A stretch of DNA of 50,851 nt from an uncultured Clostridia bacterium (GTDB lineage: Bacteria; Bacillota; Clostridia; Christensenellales; Borkfalkiaceae), in contig CALVPX010000053.1 of the NCBI GenBank assembly GCA_944354265.1, forward strand, positions 1 through 50,851, written 5' to 3'. The notes below the pieces were generated by a model. That model saw only the letters and a list, made by a program, of their open reading frames with translations. It did no database searches and was not told the origin of the DNA. Below, in pieces: positions 31,809 to 40,700 of this stretch (its first letter is position 1; every line of letters begins with the position of its first letter). The position numbers and the translations under genes were made by a program.

Positions 31809-32570
31809 TTACAATATGGAAGGTCTGCTTTTATACAGCACATAAACATAACCCGCCACAAAAATTATAAAGTAGACGGAAAAATATATGCCCGCGAACA
31901 GCCATGGGTTGTTCAGGTAACCAAAGATTTGCGCGAGGCCGTCAATTTCTATATTGGCGCCTACCGGTGCTCCCTCCATTGCGGGCGCGAGAAACAGACT
32001 GACTATAACAGCTGCGAACAATATTAAGTAAGCGGCAAAACGCAGCCAGAATGACTTTGTTGTTGTCTTATAGCCAAGCATTGCGCCCATGCCGAGATTA
32101 CCGAAGGCCAAACCTGCAAGCATCAGATATACCGCAGGGTGAACGGCAATCATCTCTTCGGCTGCCTGCGTGAACGCCGCTGTCCCCTCGACTAAAAGCG
32201 TAATTAATGAGAAAAACGACATGTATGCCGCATAGAACAACACCGCAAACAACAGCGAAAAGACAAAGCAACTTATAAAAAAGTATGCAGTGCGCCTTGC
32301 GTGACTGAGCGGCACTAACGCCGCCGCAGACGGTGCATTGCACGATAGCGCATATCCCCATGCGGCCGTACAAACCATGAGTAGCGCAATTAAATAGCCA
32401 AATAAAAAGAATTGCCATCCGTTTATGCCGGCACCTAATGCTCCGACCATAAGCATTGCTATGATCGCAGGGAGCAAAATTCGGGCAATATAGCCCCACG
32501 GCCTCTTTTCTATTGCGGCGCTGCTGAAGCCATACCTGAGCATGTTGTAGTATCCGATAAATTTTTTCAT
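31809..32570 (-). CDS. integral membrane protein of an ABC-2 type cassette
   Basis: 253 residues with about six hydrophobic helices (LLPAIIAMLMVGALGAGI, FLFGYLIALLMVCTAAWGYAL, FISCFVFSLLFAVLFYAAYM, LMLAGLAFGNLGMGAMLG, AAYLILFAAVIVSLFLAPAM, IYFSVYFIIFVAGYVYVLY). Together with the 33365-34201 ATPase and the next membrane protein it forms a GntR-ABC cassette, so it is likely a permease subunit. The N-terminal helix is preceded by a charged segment, and no signal peptide is visible. Substrate unknown. Confidence 0.7.
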   Translation of the reverse strand: MKKFIGYYNMLRYGFSSAAIEKRPWGYIARILLPAIIAMLMVGALGAGINGWQFFLFGYLIALLMVCTAAWGYALSCNAPSAAALVPLSHARRTAYFFISCFVFSLLFAVLFYAAYMSFFSLITLLVEGTAAFTQAAEEMIAVHPAVYLMLAGLAFGNLGMGAMLGYKTTTKSFWLRFAAYLILFAAVIVSLFLAPAMEGAPVGANIEIDGLAQIFGYLNNPWLFAGIYFSVYFIIFVAGYVYVLYKSRPSIL

Positions 32571-32588
32571 ATTCCTTTACCTTTAAAT

Positions 32589-33368
32589 TTAAAGTTCCGA
32601 AGGGTGCTCATTTTTGAAAACTATGGCAATTGACCCGACCACTACGGCAACAGTTAAAAGTGCATACACAACGACATATACCCAACCAAGCGGCAATATA
32701 TCTATCGCAAATAAAGCGTTAGAATTTGCAACCTGATAGATGCCTCCCCTGCCTGCCATGGAGTCAAGCACGAGCACAGGCATATATGCGAGGATGATAA
32801 CGCATATTACAAATACTATTGACCCCAACCATAACTTTTTGCCGCGCAGGCGGGATAAAATTATGGCACAGGCGGGCACGACTATCATGCGGAAAAAGAT
32901 GACAAGGTAGGCGTTTATTCCCGGGTAAATATTTTCAACTGCGTATGTGCTGTTCTGCGTACTGAAATATTCTACAGGGTAGAACGCTCGCAAACATTCA
33001 TAAATCGTTATCCACACAGCCATAGCGAGTATTGCAAACGCGGCAATGACTATATATAAGTTTGCAAGAATATAGCGTGAACGCGTCTTATAATTGAGCG
33101 GAAGTTCCTTTAATCTCGGAGCCGTAAGTGTTACAGAAAGCAAATAGACAGTAAAGTAAGATATAAACGAAATATCTGTATTGCTATATATCGAGTAGCC
33201 GAGGACGGCTTGTGACTCTCCGATGCCTGTTATTAAATGTACAATGAGCACAACATATGCAACACAATAACCTATTAAACGATTGTTGCCCGGTTTATTT
33301 AAACTCGCCCCGTCCGACAATTGACGAAAATATTTTAACTTTGCAAAATATGCCATAAAATTGCTCAC
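32589..33368 (-). CDS. integral membrane protein of an ABC-2 type cassette
   Basis: 259 residues, about six helices (GYCVAYVVLIVHLITGI, YFTVYLLSVTL, ILANLYIVIAAFAILAMAVWI, VIFFRMIVVPACAIILSRL, IVFVICVIILAYMPVLV, GWVYVVVYALLTVAVVVGSI). The gene overlaps the ATPase by four bases, and the second membrane gene follows 18 bases downstream. The pair resembles the permease halves of YtrA-linked exporters. Function inferred from context. Confidence 0.7.
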   Translation of the reverse strand: MSNFMAYFAKLKYFRQLSDGASLNKPGNNRLIGYCVAYVVLIVHLITGIGESQAVLGYSIYSNTDISFISYFTVYLLSVTLTAPRLKELPLNYKTRSRYILANLYIVIAAFAILAMAVWITIYECLRAFYPVEYFSTQNSTYAVENIYPGINAYLVIFFRMIVVPACAIILSRLRGKKLWLGSIVFVICVIILAYMPVLVLDSMAGRGGIYQVANSNALFAIDILPLGWVYVVVYALLTVAVVVGSIAIVFKNEHPSEL

Positions 33369-34201
33369 CCTAAACTGTAATTGCTTAAGTACACAAAAAT
33401 TTCCTCTACTGTGGGAACTTTGGTTACAATACCCTCGCCCTCTACGGGTTTATCGGTTATGAATGTATAGCCGAAGGCGTTCTCCTTTACCCCTATTGCA
33501 ACAGCTTTAAGTTCGTCCGTCATTTGTCCTACGGACACAAGGCGGTACCTTTCGGTGAGGGTAATTTTATCTTCATCGAGAAGGATTTTGCCGTTTTCCA
33601 TCATGACGATATAGTCGGCAATTTTATCCAAATCCTCGGTTATGTGCGTTGAAAACAGAATGGTATGATTTTCGTCGAGCATAAACTGTTGCAAGAGTGA
33701 TACAACTTCCGCCCTGTCAACGGGGTCAATGCCCGAAGTCGGCTCGTCCAAAATTAAAAGCTCGGGTGACTGACAAAGGGCGATTATAATACACAATTTT
33801 CTCTGCATGCCGATGGAAAATTTATTTATCTTTTTATCCTGCGGAAGGTTGAATTTTGCGCACAGCTCGTCAAACATCTGTAAGTTAAATTTGGGATAGA
33901 GCGCAGCGAAAGCCCTCTTCAAAACCTTTATTTTGACATTCAGCGAAAAGTGCGGACTGTCGAACACGCATGCCGTCTGAGATAAGATTTCCACTTCATG
34001 CTCGGCAAATCGCTTACCGTCGTATAAAATTGAACCCATTGCGGGCTGTTGACGCATTATGGTTTTAATCAAAGTAGACTTTCCCGCACCGTTGCGGCCG
34101 ACGAGCCCCGTAACCGCACCCCTTTTAATATCTAAATTCATGTCCCTTATTGCAAAATCCCCAAAATCTACGGTTAGATTTCTTATCTCCAAAGCGTTCA
34201 T
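33365..34201 (-). CDS. ABC transporter ATP-binding protein (YtrB-like)
   Basis: 278 residues. Walker A GRNGAGKSTLIKT (about residues 36-48), the signature FSIGMQRKLCIIIAL (about 130-144) and Walker B LLILDEPTSGIDP (about 150-162), with the His switch in STHIT. The N-terminal LTVDFGDFAIRDMNLD is typical. It follows the GntR regulator by one base and energises the two membrane proteins downstream. Confidence 0.92.
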   Translation of the reverse strand: MNALEIRNLTVDFGDFAIRDMNLDIKRGAVTGLVGRNGAGKSTLIKTIMRQQPAMGSILYDGKRFAEHEVEILSQTACVFDSPHFSLNVKIKVLKRAFAALYPKFNLQMFDELCAKFNLPQDKKINKFSIGMQRKLCIIIALCQSPELLILDEPTSGIDPVDRAEVVSLLQQFMLDENHTILFSTHITEDLDKIADYIVMMENGKILLDEDKITLTERYRLVSVGQMTDELKAVAIGVKENAFGYTFITDKPVEGEGIVTKVPTVEEIFVYLSNYSLG

Positions 34202-34202
34202 A

Positions 34203-34571
34203 TTACTCTCCCTTTATTTCATTTAAAATTTGTATGAGTTTATCTATGCCAACGCCGCTAGCATCTGCATAATCTGCAATGTCCTTAAGGCGGGCGCGCA
34301 GTTCGTCGTAAAATTTTTGTTCAGCCATGTCCTTTTGCGGAGAGACGAATACACCTTTGCCCTGCAGGCTGTAACACCACCCCTCTGTGCAGAGGTCGTC
34401 ATAGGCGCGCTTGACTGTGATTATTCCCACCCCAAGCTCCTTTGCCATAAATCTTATGGACGGCAGAGCCGAATCGGGCGGAACCTCCCCCGCAGCAATC
34501 GCCGAAATAATTTGATTTTTGATCTGCTCATATATTGGCTGACCCGCCTGAGCCGATATTACAATGCGCAT
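34203..34571 (-). CDS. GntR-family transcriptional regulator (YtrA type)
   Basis: 122 residues: an N-terminal winged helix (GQPIYEQIKNQIISAIAAGEVPPDSALPSIRFMAKELGVGIITVKRAYDDLCTEGW, about 14-68) and a short C-terminal helical part of about 50 residues, characteristic of the YtrA subfamily without a large ligand domain. YtrA regulators repress the ABC operon they lead, often in response to cell-envelope stress. An inverted repeat overlaps the promoter directly upstream. Confidence 0.92.
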   Translation of the reverse strand: MRIVISAQAGQPIYEQIKNQIISAIAAGEVPPDSALPSIRFMAKELGVGIITVKRAYDDLCTEGWCYSLQGKGVFVSPQKDMAEQKFYDELRARLKDIADYADASGVGIDKLIQILNEIKGE

Positions 34572-34594
34572 TGTTTATACCTTTAAACTGTTTC

Positions 34595-34629
34595 TACTGT
34601 TATTATACAATAGATACAGTAAAAGTCAA
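34595..34629 (-). promoter_or_regulatory. promoter and operator of the GntR-ABC operon
   Basis: Minus-strand TTGACT (34624-34629) and TATAAT (34602-34607), spacer 16. The inverted repeat TACTGT...ACAGTA (34595-34621) spans the -10 and spacer, a place where a YtrA-type repressor would block RNA polymerase. The adjacent downstream sequence holds one more ACTGT. Confidence 0.7.
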
Positions 34630-34639
34630 TAGATTTTAA

Positions 34640-34961
34640 AAAATTCTTTAATTAATTTTATTCACGCCACAGAGCTATGCCATTACACCTGCAAAACTGT
34701 AGTTATTTGTGCAAAAGCCCTCTCCTTTCCGCGCGCAGTTTACGAGCACGGCAATCGAAAAGTGAAGCAAATGCCTAAAGCTGCGCACATACGGAGTATG
34801 GGCGGGCTAATGGCAATTTGCTTTCGCAGAGCGCAGACATACATGCAAAAGCCTCGCGCAAAACCGTGACTTTTGCGCGAAAGAGCCGAGGCAGGCTTTA
34901 AAAGCAAAGAAAGCAACCCTTTAAGGGTTGCTTTCTTGCAAAATTCGCCTTGCCTCGGCGA
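34640..34961 (-). repeat. hairpin-rich tail downstream of tRNA-Thr
   Basis: No convincing gene lies here. On the minus strand after the tRNA come a terminator (34909-34935), an outer stem GCCGAGGCA / TGCCTCGGC (34885-34893 with 34951-34959) and a 10-bp stem TCGCGCAAAA / TTTTGCGCGA (34854-34880). Weaker hairpins include CATAC-gga-GTATG. The layout resembles the element after tRNA-Leu, though I see no tRNA 3' end copy. Confidence 0.5.
34909..34935 (-). terminator. tRNA-Thr terminator
   Basis: Perfect 13-bp palindromic arms GAAAGCAACCCTT / AAGGGTTGCTTTC around one base; on the minus strand TTTGCTTTT follows. Confidence 0.75.
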
Positions 34962-35037
<76 letters not shown>

Positions 35038-35056
35038 ACAAACACATTACCTGAAT

Positions 35057-35085
35057 ATTATATTTTAAATGCCTTAACTTGTCAA
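35057..35085 (-). promoter_or_regulatory. tRNA-Thr promoter
   Basis: Minus-strand TTGACA (35080-35085) and TATAAT (35057-35062) with a 17-base spacer; near-consensus, as is usual for stable RNA. Confidence 0.8.
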
Positions 35086-35192
35086 TTCATTTTTGATATA
35101 AATAATAAAAAAATATGAGCAAAATAATTTATATTTTTTGTTCCGCGAAGGCTATCAGATTAAATGCGAAATAATTGCCATAGACAAAAAAA

Positions 35193-35232
35193 TACCGCCG
35201 CAAACGCAACATAATTAGGCGAAGCGGCGGTA
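35193..35232 (-). terminator. terminator of the Cys-rich small protein gene
   Basis: On the minus strand the stem TACCGCCGC / GCGGCGGTA is followed by a run of T (TTTTTTT). The loop is 22 bases long. Confidence 0.7.
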
Positions 35233-35255
35233 ACTTTTTTTCGAAATACAGATAA

Positions 35256-35585
35256 TTAAACTTTGCGCTTAGCTACAGCTATGCGTATTTTTTTAGACTT
35301 GCCAGCAGAAGATTCTGAAAGAGCCTCCTCTACTTCAGACTGAAGCTTTACCTCCATGCCCTCCGCCTGCTTCATTTTTACATACGATACTGCACAGGGA
35401 TGCTGACGGGTTTTGTCGCAACCGTTGCAGAAGGGTGCATACTGACCGCAGAGGTCATAACCGCACTCTGCACTGTTTACAAATTTATCATAATCAATCA
35501 TCTGCTGAATACGGGCGAGATTGGCCTCGTTGAGTACAGCAGGGAGCTCCTTCAATAATTCCAAAGGCGCATTTTCATTCCACAT
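35256..35585 (-). CDS. small Cys-rich protein, possible metal-binding, function unknown
   Basis: 109 residues. Five Cys are grouped in the middle: Cys41, Cys46, Cys53, Cys56 and Cys64 (CGYDLCGQYAPFCNGC then HPCA), a spacing that suits a bound zinc or iron-sulfur site. The C-terminus is basic (SKKIRIAVAKRKV) and might bind nucleic acid. The gene has its own promoter, a very strong AGGAGG ribosome site and a terminator, so it is probably expressed on its own. I do not recognise the family. Confidence 0.55.
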   Translation of the reverse strand: MWNENAPLELLKELPAVLNEANLARIQQMIDYDKFVNSAECGYDLCGQYAPFCNGCDKTRQHPCAVSYVKMKQAEGMEVKLQSEVEEALSESSAGKSKKIRIAVAKRKV

Positions 35586-35611
35586 AAGCGCTTCCTCCTT
35601 TTTGTTTCTGT

Positions 35612-35639
35612 ATTATAATTATATAAGATATTCAGTCAA
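35612..35639 (-). promoter_or_regulatory. promoter of the small Cys-rich gene
   Basis: Minus-strand TTGACT (35634-35639) and TATAAT (35612-35617), spacer 16, followed by AGGAGG before the ATG. Confidence 0.7.
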
Positions 35640-35655
35640 AAATCAAGGGGTGATT

Positions 35656-36579
35656 TTAAATTTCTTTAACAGAAAGGGAAGAAAATATTTCATCATACTT
35701 TTCTTTTTTGAAGGAAATGGTATCGGGAGTGATCACCGCCGCCGTTCCCGCCGCAACTCCGCACTTCAAAATTTCGGCATTATCGGCGCCACGCATCATG
35801 GCCGTCATTGCCGCGGCCACCATAGCGTCCCCGGCGCCGACAGTTGAATTCATGGCAACGTTGTTGGATTTACAATAATAATTCTTATTGCCGTCGGTTA
35901 TGATGGCGCCCTCCTTGCCGAGGGACAAAAGAACATTCTTTGCGCCCATGGCGACGAGTTGCTTTGCTCCTTCAAGCGCGGACGCTCGGTTTTTGATATG
36001 TATACCCAATGTGCGCTGCAGCTCTTCCACGTTGGGTTTAATTAAATCGACTCCGCAAGAAAGCGCATAGCGCAACCTGTCCCCCTCGCTGTCGACAATC
36101 TTTTTTACCCCGTCGGGAACGACGGAAAGGATCCTTTGATAAAAATCGGCCGTCATTCCCTTTGCAAGTCCGCCGGCGACAAAGATTGCTTCACAGCCGG
36201 GAGCAAATTCTGAAATGAGCTTAATGAGGTCGTCCTGTTTCTGTGCGGTAATTTCCGGCGAGACATCATCAAATTCAGTGAGCATTGATTTATGGTCTAC
36301 GAATTTATAATTTTCGCGCACCCTGCCTTTGCTCCACACAAACTTATAATTGATTCCCTCGCGGTGAAGTTCCTGTTCAAAAAGCCTGCCGTTGTCCTCA
36401 TACATAAACCCGGTGACAAAAGTCTGCACTCCGAGGCGAGCAAGCCCTATTGAGACGTTTATGCTCTTTCCCGTATAAAATATGCGCTTGTTGATTATTT
36501 TATGGGACATGCCGACGGACAGAGAATCCACCTCTATATTTACATCGATACAAGGACTTAAACTTACAGTAAGAATCAT
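35656..36579 (-). CDS. PfkB-family hexose-phosphate kinase (1-phosphofructokinase/LacC-like)
   Basis: 307 residues. The ribokinase fold is shown by the N-terminal VSLSPCIDVNIEVD and the C-terminal ATP site NSTVGAGDAMVAAAMTAMM (about 250-268), whose Asp is the catalytic base. Family members such as FruK and LacC phosphorylate fructose 1-phosphate or tagatose 6-phosphate. The early motif normally reading GGKGIN is TGKSIN here (about 36-41), so the substrate loop may differ. It follows pfkA after a terminator and is not linked to a PTS gene, leaving the substrate uncertain. Confidence 0.8.
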   Translation of the reverse strand: MILTVSLSPCIDVNIEVDSLSVGMSHKIINKRIFYTGKSINVSIGLARLGVQTFVTGFMYEDNGRLFEQELHREGINYKFVWSKGRVRENYKFVDHKSMLTEFDDVSPEITAQKQDDLIKLISEFAPGCEAIFVAGGLAKGMTADFYQRILSVVPDGVKKIVDSEGDRLRYALSCGVDLIKPNVEELQRTLGIHIKNRASALEGAKQLVAMGAKNVLLSLGKEGAIITDGNKNYYCKSNNVAMNSTVGAGDAMVAAAMTAMMRGADNAEILKCGVAAGTAAVITPDTISFKKEKYDEIFSSLSVKEI

Positions 36580-36615
36580 TATTGTTCCCCCGCTAAAAAT
36601 TTTCAGGCATAAAAT

Positions 36616-36641
36616 AAGCCGCTTAAAAAATTAAGCGGCTT
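36616..36641 (-). terminator. pfkA terminator
   Basis: On the minus strand the 9-bp stem AAGCCGCTT / AAGCGGCTT, extended by A-T pairs, is followed by ATTTTATG. It separates pfkA from the PfkB-family gene. Confidence 0.75.
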
Positions 36642-36647
36642 TCGTAA

Positions 36648-37610
36648 TTACATAGAAATCATCTGAAGCGTTTCATAAAGTTCATAGTTAAACTTCTTCT
36701 TCATGCTGACCGCTTCAATTATATCCATATCAATAATTTCATTTTTATGAATGCCGACGACGCGGTTGCCTATGCCGTCGTTCAGAAGCCTTACCGCCTT
36801 ATTGCCGAACTGTGCCGCGAGCATTCTGTCTGCCATTGAAGGCGACCCGCCGCGCTGAATGTGGCCGATCGTGGTGGGTCTTACGGAATAAGTAGTTACA
36901 GACTGCAACTGTTTTGCAAATTCTTCGGCGGTGCAGACGCCCTCGGCCACGACGACGATATTGGAATGTTTGCCGTTTGCTCGCGACCTGTTTATGCGCA
37001 TGACGATATCGTCGAGGTCAAACACGACCTCGGGAACGACTATTATTTCCGCACCAGAAGCTATACCTGCGTAGAGAGCGATGTCGCCGCAGCGTCTGCC
37101 CATAACTTCTACGACTGAAATACGCTCGTGCGAGGTCATGGTGTCGCGCAGTTTATTTATTACATCGATACAGGTATTAACGGCAGTGTCGAAGCCCAAA
37201 GTATAATCAGTATACTCAAGGTCGTTATCTATCGTTCCGGGGATGCCTATCGTTGGTATGCCATATTCCTCGGAAAGGCACTTTGCACCCCTGAATGAGC
37301 CGTCGCCACCGATGACGACAAGGCCTTCGATGCCGCGCGCTTCAAGCGTTCGTACAGCCTTTTTCTGCCCCTCTTTGGTAAGCATTTCAAGACATCTTGC
37401 CGTGCGGAGTTTAGTGCCGCCCCTCTGAACTATGTCTGACACCGAACGCATTTCCATGGAGACCATTTCGTCGTCAATAAGTCCCTGATAGCCGCGCTCA
37501 ATGCCGTAGACTTCCATACCGTAATAAAGCGCAGTGCGCACTACCGCCCTGATGCAGGCGTTCATGCCGGGAGCATCTCCGCCACTAGTAAGCAAGCCTA
37601 TCCTTTTCAT
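36648..37610 (-). CDS. pfkA: ATP-dependent 6-phosphofructokinase
   Basis: 320 residues, the bacterial ATP-dependent type. GLLTSGGDAPGMNACIR (ATP loop, Gly11), the catalytic segment GIPGTIDNDLEYTDYTLGFDTA (about 121-142, with Asp127), and the regulator-binding region MGRRCGDIALY are intact. It phosphorylates fructose 6-phosphate, the committed step of glycolysis, which feeds the ethanol-forming AdhE. The gene has its own promoter and a leader hairpin and lies just after dnaE. Confidence 0.96.
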   Translation of the reverse strand: MKRIGLLTSGGDAPGMNACIRAVVRTALYYGMEVYGIERGYQGLIDDEMVSMEMRSVSDIVQRGGTKLRTARCLEMLTKEGQKKAVRTLEARGIEGLVVIGGDGSFRGAKCLSEEYGIPTIGIPGTIDNDLEYTDYTLGFDTAVNTCIDVINKLRDTMTSHERISVVEVMGRRCGDIALYAGIASGAEIIVVPEVVFDLDDIVMRINRSRANGKHSNIVVVAEGVCTAEEFAKQLQSVTTYSVRPTTIGHIQRGGSPSMADRMLAAQFGNKAVRLLNDGIGNRVVGIHKNEIIDMDIIEAVSMKKKFNYELYETLQMISM

Positions 37611-37631
37611 AAAAAAATCCTCCGAAAAACC

Positions 37632-37675
37632 GCATTGCGCACGGTTTTAACCGTATGCCCCCTTTGCCGCAATGC
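37632..37675 (-). promoter_or_regulatory. leader hairpin of pfkA (possible attenuator)
   Basis: On the minus strand the leader folds into an outer stem GCATTGCG / CGCAATGC (37668-37675 with 37632-37639) enclosing an inner stem ACGGTT / AACCGT (37649-37654 with 37641-37646). GGTTTTTC follows, then the ribosome site GGAGG. It could be an attenuator, or simply the terminator of dnaE. Confidence 0.5.
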
Positions 37676-37697
37676 CTTTTCATCATTTCCATTTAAT

Positions 37698-37726
37698 ATT
37701 ATAACAGATAATATAAATATTTACAA
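37698..37726 (-). promoter_or_regulatory. pfkA promoter
   Basis: Minus-strand TTGTAA (37721-37726) and TATAAT (37698-37703) with a 17-base spacer, in the gap after the dnaE stop. The leader is about 80 bases. Confidence 0.75.
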
Positions 37727-37746
37727 CCCTTTTTTACAAATAATTT

Positions 37747-40700
37747 CTATTCAACATATTTGATATCTTTTTCAAATATGAATGTTGAAAGTTCGGCCAA
37801 CAGTCCGCGGCAATAATTTACCCCTGTAGGCAGCTTATATTTTTTTGATCCCCTCACTATTGCGCAGGTTGTTGGACCTTCGTAGTTGGACAGCATGGAG
37901 ACGAAATCGTCAAAGTCCGTATCAGAAAGCGCAGTCGCATTCAGCCATAAAACAGGCCCCTTGCCCGCAGAGGATGCCTTTTTCTCCCCGCCCTTCTTTC
38001 CTTCGAAGGCTTCAACATCAAATTCTTTAATGTCGTCCAAAATTATTGAAGGCTCTTTTCCGCCATCGAGGTCAAGCTTGCCCTTTACGGTGACAATTTT
38101 ATCGTTTGCGATAGAAGCTTTTACCCTTTCGAATATTGCAGGGAATGCCACGCACTCGACCGAACCGTAGACATCCTCAACGGTTATAAACGCCATTATA
38201 GCGCCCGTGCGCTTGGTAGTTGTGCGGCGGTACGCTGAGATTATACCGCCCATCTCAACCTGCATGCCCTGTTCAACCTGAGTGTAAGTGCGGTTTCCGT
38301 CCTCGTCCTCGGTATATTCAAGCATGGAACAGTTAAAGTTTTTATCCTTGAATGCCGATTTATATTTGTCGAATGGATGGCCGCTTACATATACACCGAG
38401 CACCTGCTTTTCCTTTGACAGCTTTTCCATCACATCGTATTCGGGAATGTCAGGATACTCCACCTGAAGCTTTTCTTCCTCGATAAATTCACCGAAGAGT
38501 GACATCTGCGCGCCGCTCTTTTGCTTGTTGATGCCGGTCGCACGCGCATAAACGTCGTCATATACGGCAAAGAGGCGCGAACGGGCTATGCCCATGGAAT
38601 CGAACGCACCCGAAAGGATGAGTCCTTCAATTATGCGCTTGTTGACAAATGGTGCACAGCGCAGAACAAAATCGGGGAAATCTTTAAATTCACCGTTCTT
38701 TTCACGCTCGGCAATCACATCGTCTATAGCGCCCTGACCTGTGCCCTTCAACGCCGAAAGGCCAAAGCGCACCCCGCCGTCCTGAACGGAAAACACCGTC
38801 TTTGATTTATTGATATCGGGCGGAAGCACTTTTATGCCCTTATCTTTGAGATAGAGGACATATTTTGTGATTTCCTCAATCTTATTGAGGCGGTTGTTTA
38901 AGAGTGCGCAGATAAATTCCTTACAGTAATACTTTTTCAGCCATGCCGTCTGATAAGCGAGCGTTGCATAGGCGGCAGCATGCGACTTGTTGAACGCATA
39001 GGAAGCAAAGCCCTCCATGTCGGCAAAAATTTTAGCTGCAACTTCGGCAGAGATGCCGTTCTTTACGCATCCCACGATCTCGCTGCCGTTAGTGTCGCTT
39101 ATGCCGCCATAGATAAATTTTTCCTTCTGCGCCATAAGCGTCTTTTTATCCTTCTTGCCCATGGCGCGACGGACGAGGTCGGCTTCGCCAAGGGAGAAGC
39201 CCGCAAGGTACTGAAAGATCTGCATGACCTGTTCCTGATAGACAGGTATGCCGTATGTGACCTTTAAAATTTTCTCCTCTTCGGGGCAGTCATAGGTTAT
39301 GGCCTCTATGCCATGCTTACGGTTGCAGAAGCTGTCTATAAAGCGCATGGGGCCGGGGCGATAGAGCGAGACACCCGCAATCAAGTCCTCCAAGCAGTCG
39401 GGTTTGAGCTGGCGCATGAACTTTTTCATGCCACCGGCTTCGAGCTGGAACACGCCGTCGGTATCGCCTTCGGAAATGAGCGAATAGGCGCCCTCGTCCT
39501 TATATCCTATTTTATTGAAATCTACTTCAAGGCCGTGATTTTCAAGTATATAATCCTTGCACTTCTTAATATCGGTGAGGGTGACGAGCGCAAGGAAGTC
39601 CATCTTGAGCATGCCGAGCGCTTCAATCTCTTTTGCAACGAACTGAGTGGTTATATCTTCGCCATTGCGCGAAAGAGGCACATTGTCGGCTATTTTTTTG
39701 CGGCAGATGACAACGCCTGCGGCGTGCATACCCGTCTGTCGGGGCATGCCTTCGATCTGCATAGCCATATCTATTACGCGACGCAGAGTACTATCTGTTT
39801 CATATATCTCACAGAACTCGCTGTTGCGCACAGCCTTTAAATCGTTGAGTTTGCCCTCCGCCTCGGCCTTTTTGTCGGGATCTGTTTCGGCTTCATATGC
39901 TACCCTCGCCCCTTCAATTCTGCGCCCCAAAAGGTCGCCTATGGACGTCTTGCCATCCATTATCTTGGTCAGCCTGTCCGTCTCAGAATAGGGCACGCGC
40001 ATTACGCGTCCGACGTCTTTTATGGAGTTTTTTGCCGCCATGGTACCGAAAGTGACGATTTGGCAGACATTTTCGGGATGGTATTTCTGACGGACGTACT
40101 CGATAGTTTCACTTCGCCTGTCCGTGCAGAAGTCGATATCGAAGTCGGGCATTGAAACGCGGTCGGGATTGAGGAAGCGCTCGAACAGTAAATCATACTG
40201 CAGAGGCTCAACGTCGGTTATGCCTATCGCATAGGCGACTATTGAACTTACGCCCGAGCCTCGCCCGGGGCCGACGGGTATGCCGTGCGCTTTGGACCAA
40301 TTTATGAAGTCCCAAACTATAAGATAGTATTCCGCAAAACCCATGCCGATAATTACGCCGAGTTCGTATTCGGCGCGGTCAAGTTCGCGCTTTGTAACTT
40401 CCCCGTAACGGCGCTTTAATCCCTCTGATGTAAGTTTTCTCAGATATTCGGGCGGGGTTGAGCCGTCAGGCGGTGTGTAACCGGGAATGAGCGAAGTATC
40501 ACGGATGGGATACCCCTTTTTATCGAGATTGAAGGCGGGCTCCGTCACTTTATCGGCTATGACGCGGGTGTTGGAGATAGCCTTAGGATAGGCCGAAAAG
40601 AGCTGCGCCATCTCGTCGCCCGTTTTAAAGTAAAATTCCTGCGTGTCGAACTTCATGCGCTTGGGGTCGTCGAGCGTCTTTTTCATCTGAATGCACATCA

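Noticed and set aside
39785-39800. Reverse-orientation match (AGAGTACTATCTG) to the interspersed motif in dnaE
   Set aside because: Only about 11 bases match and the palindromic core is missing, so it is not counted as a copy.
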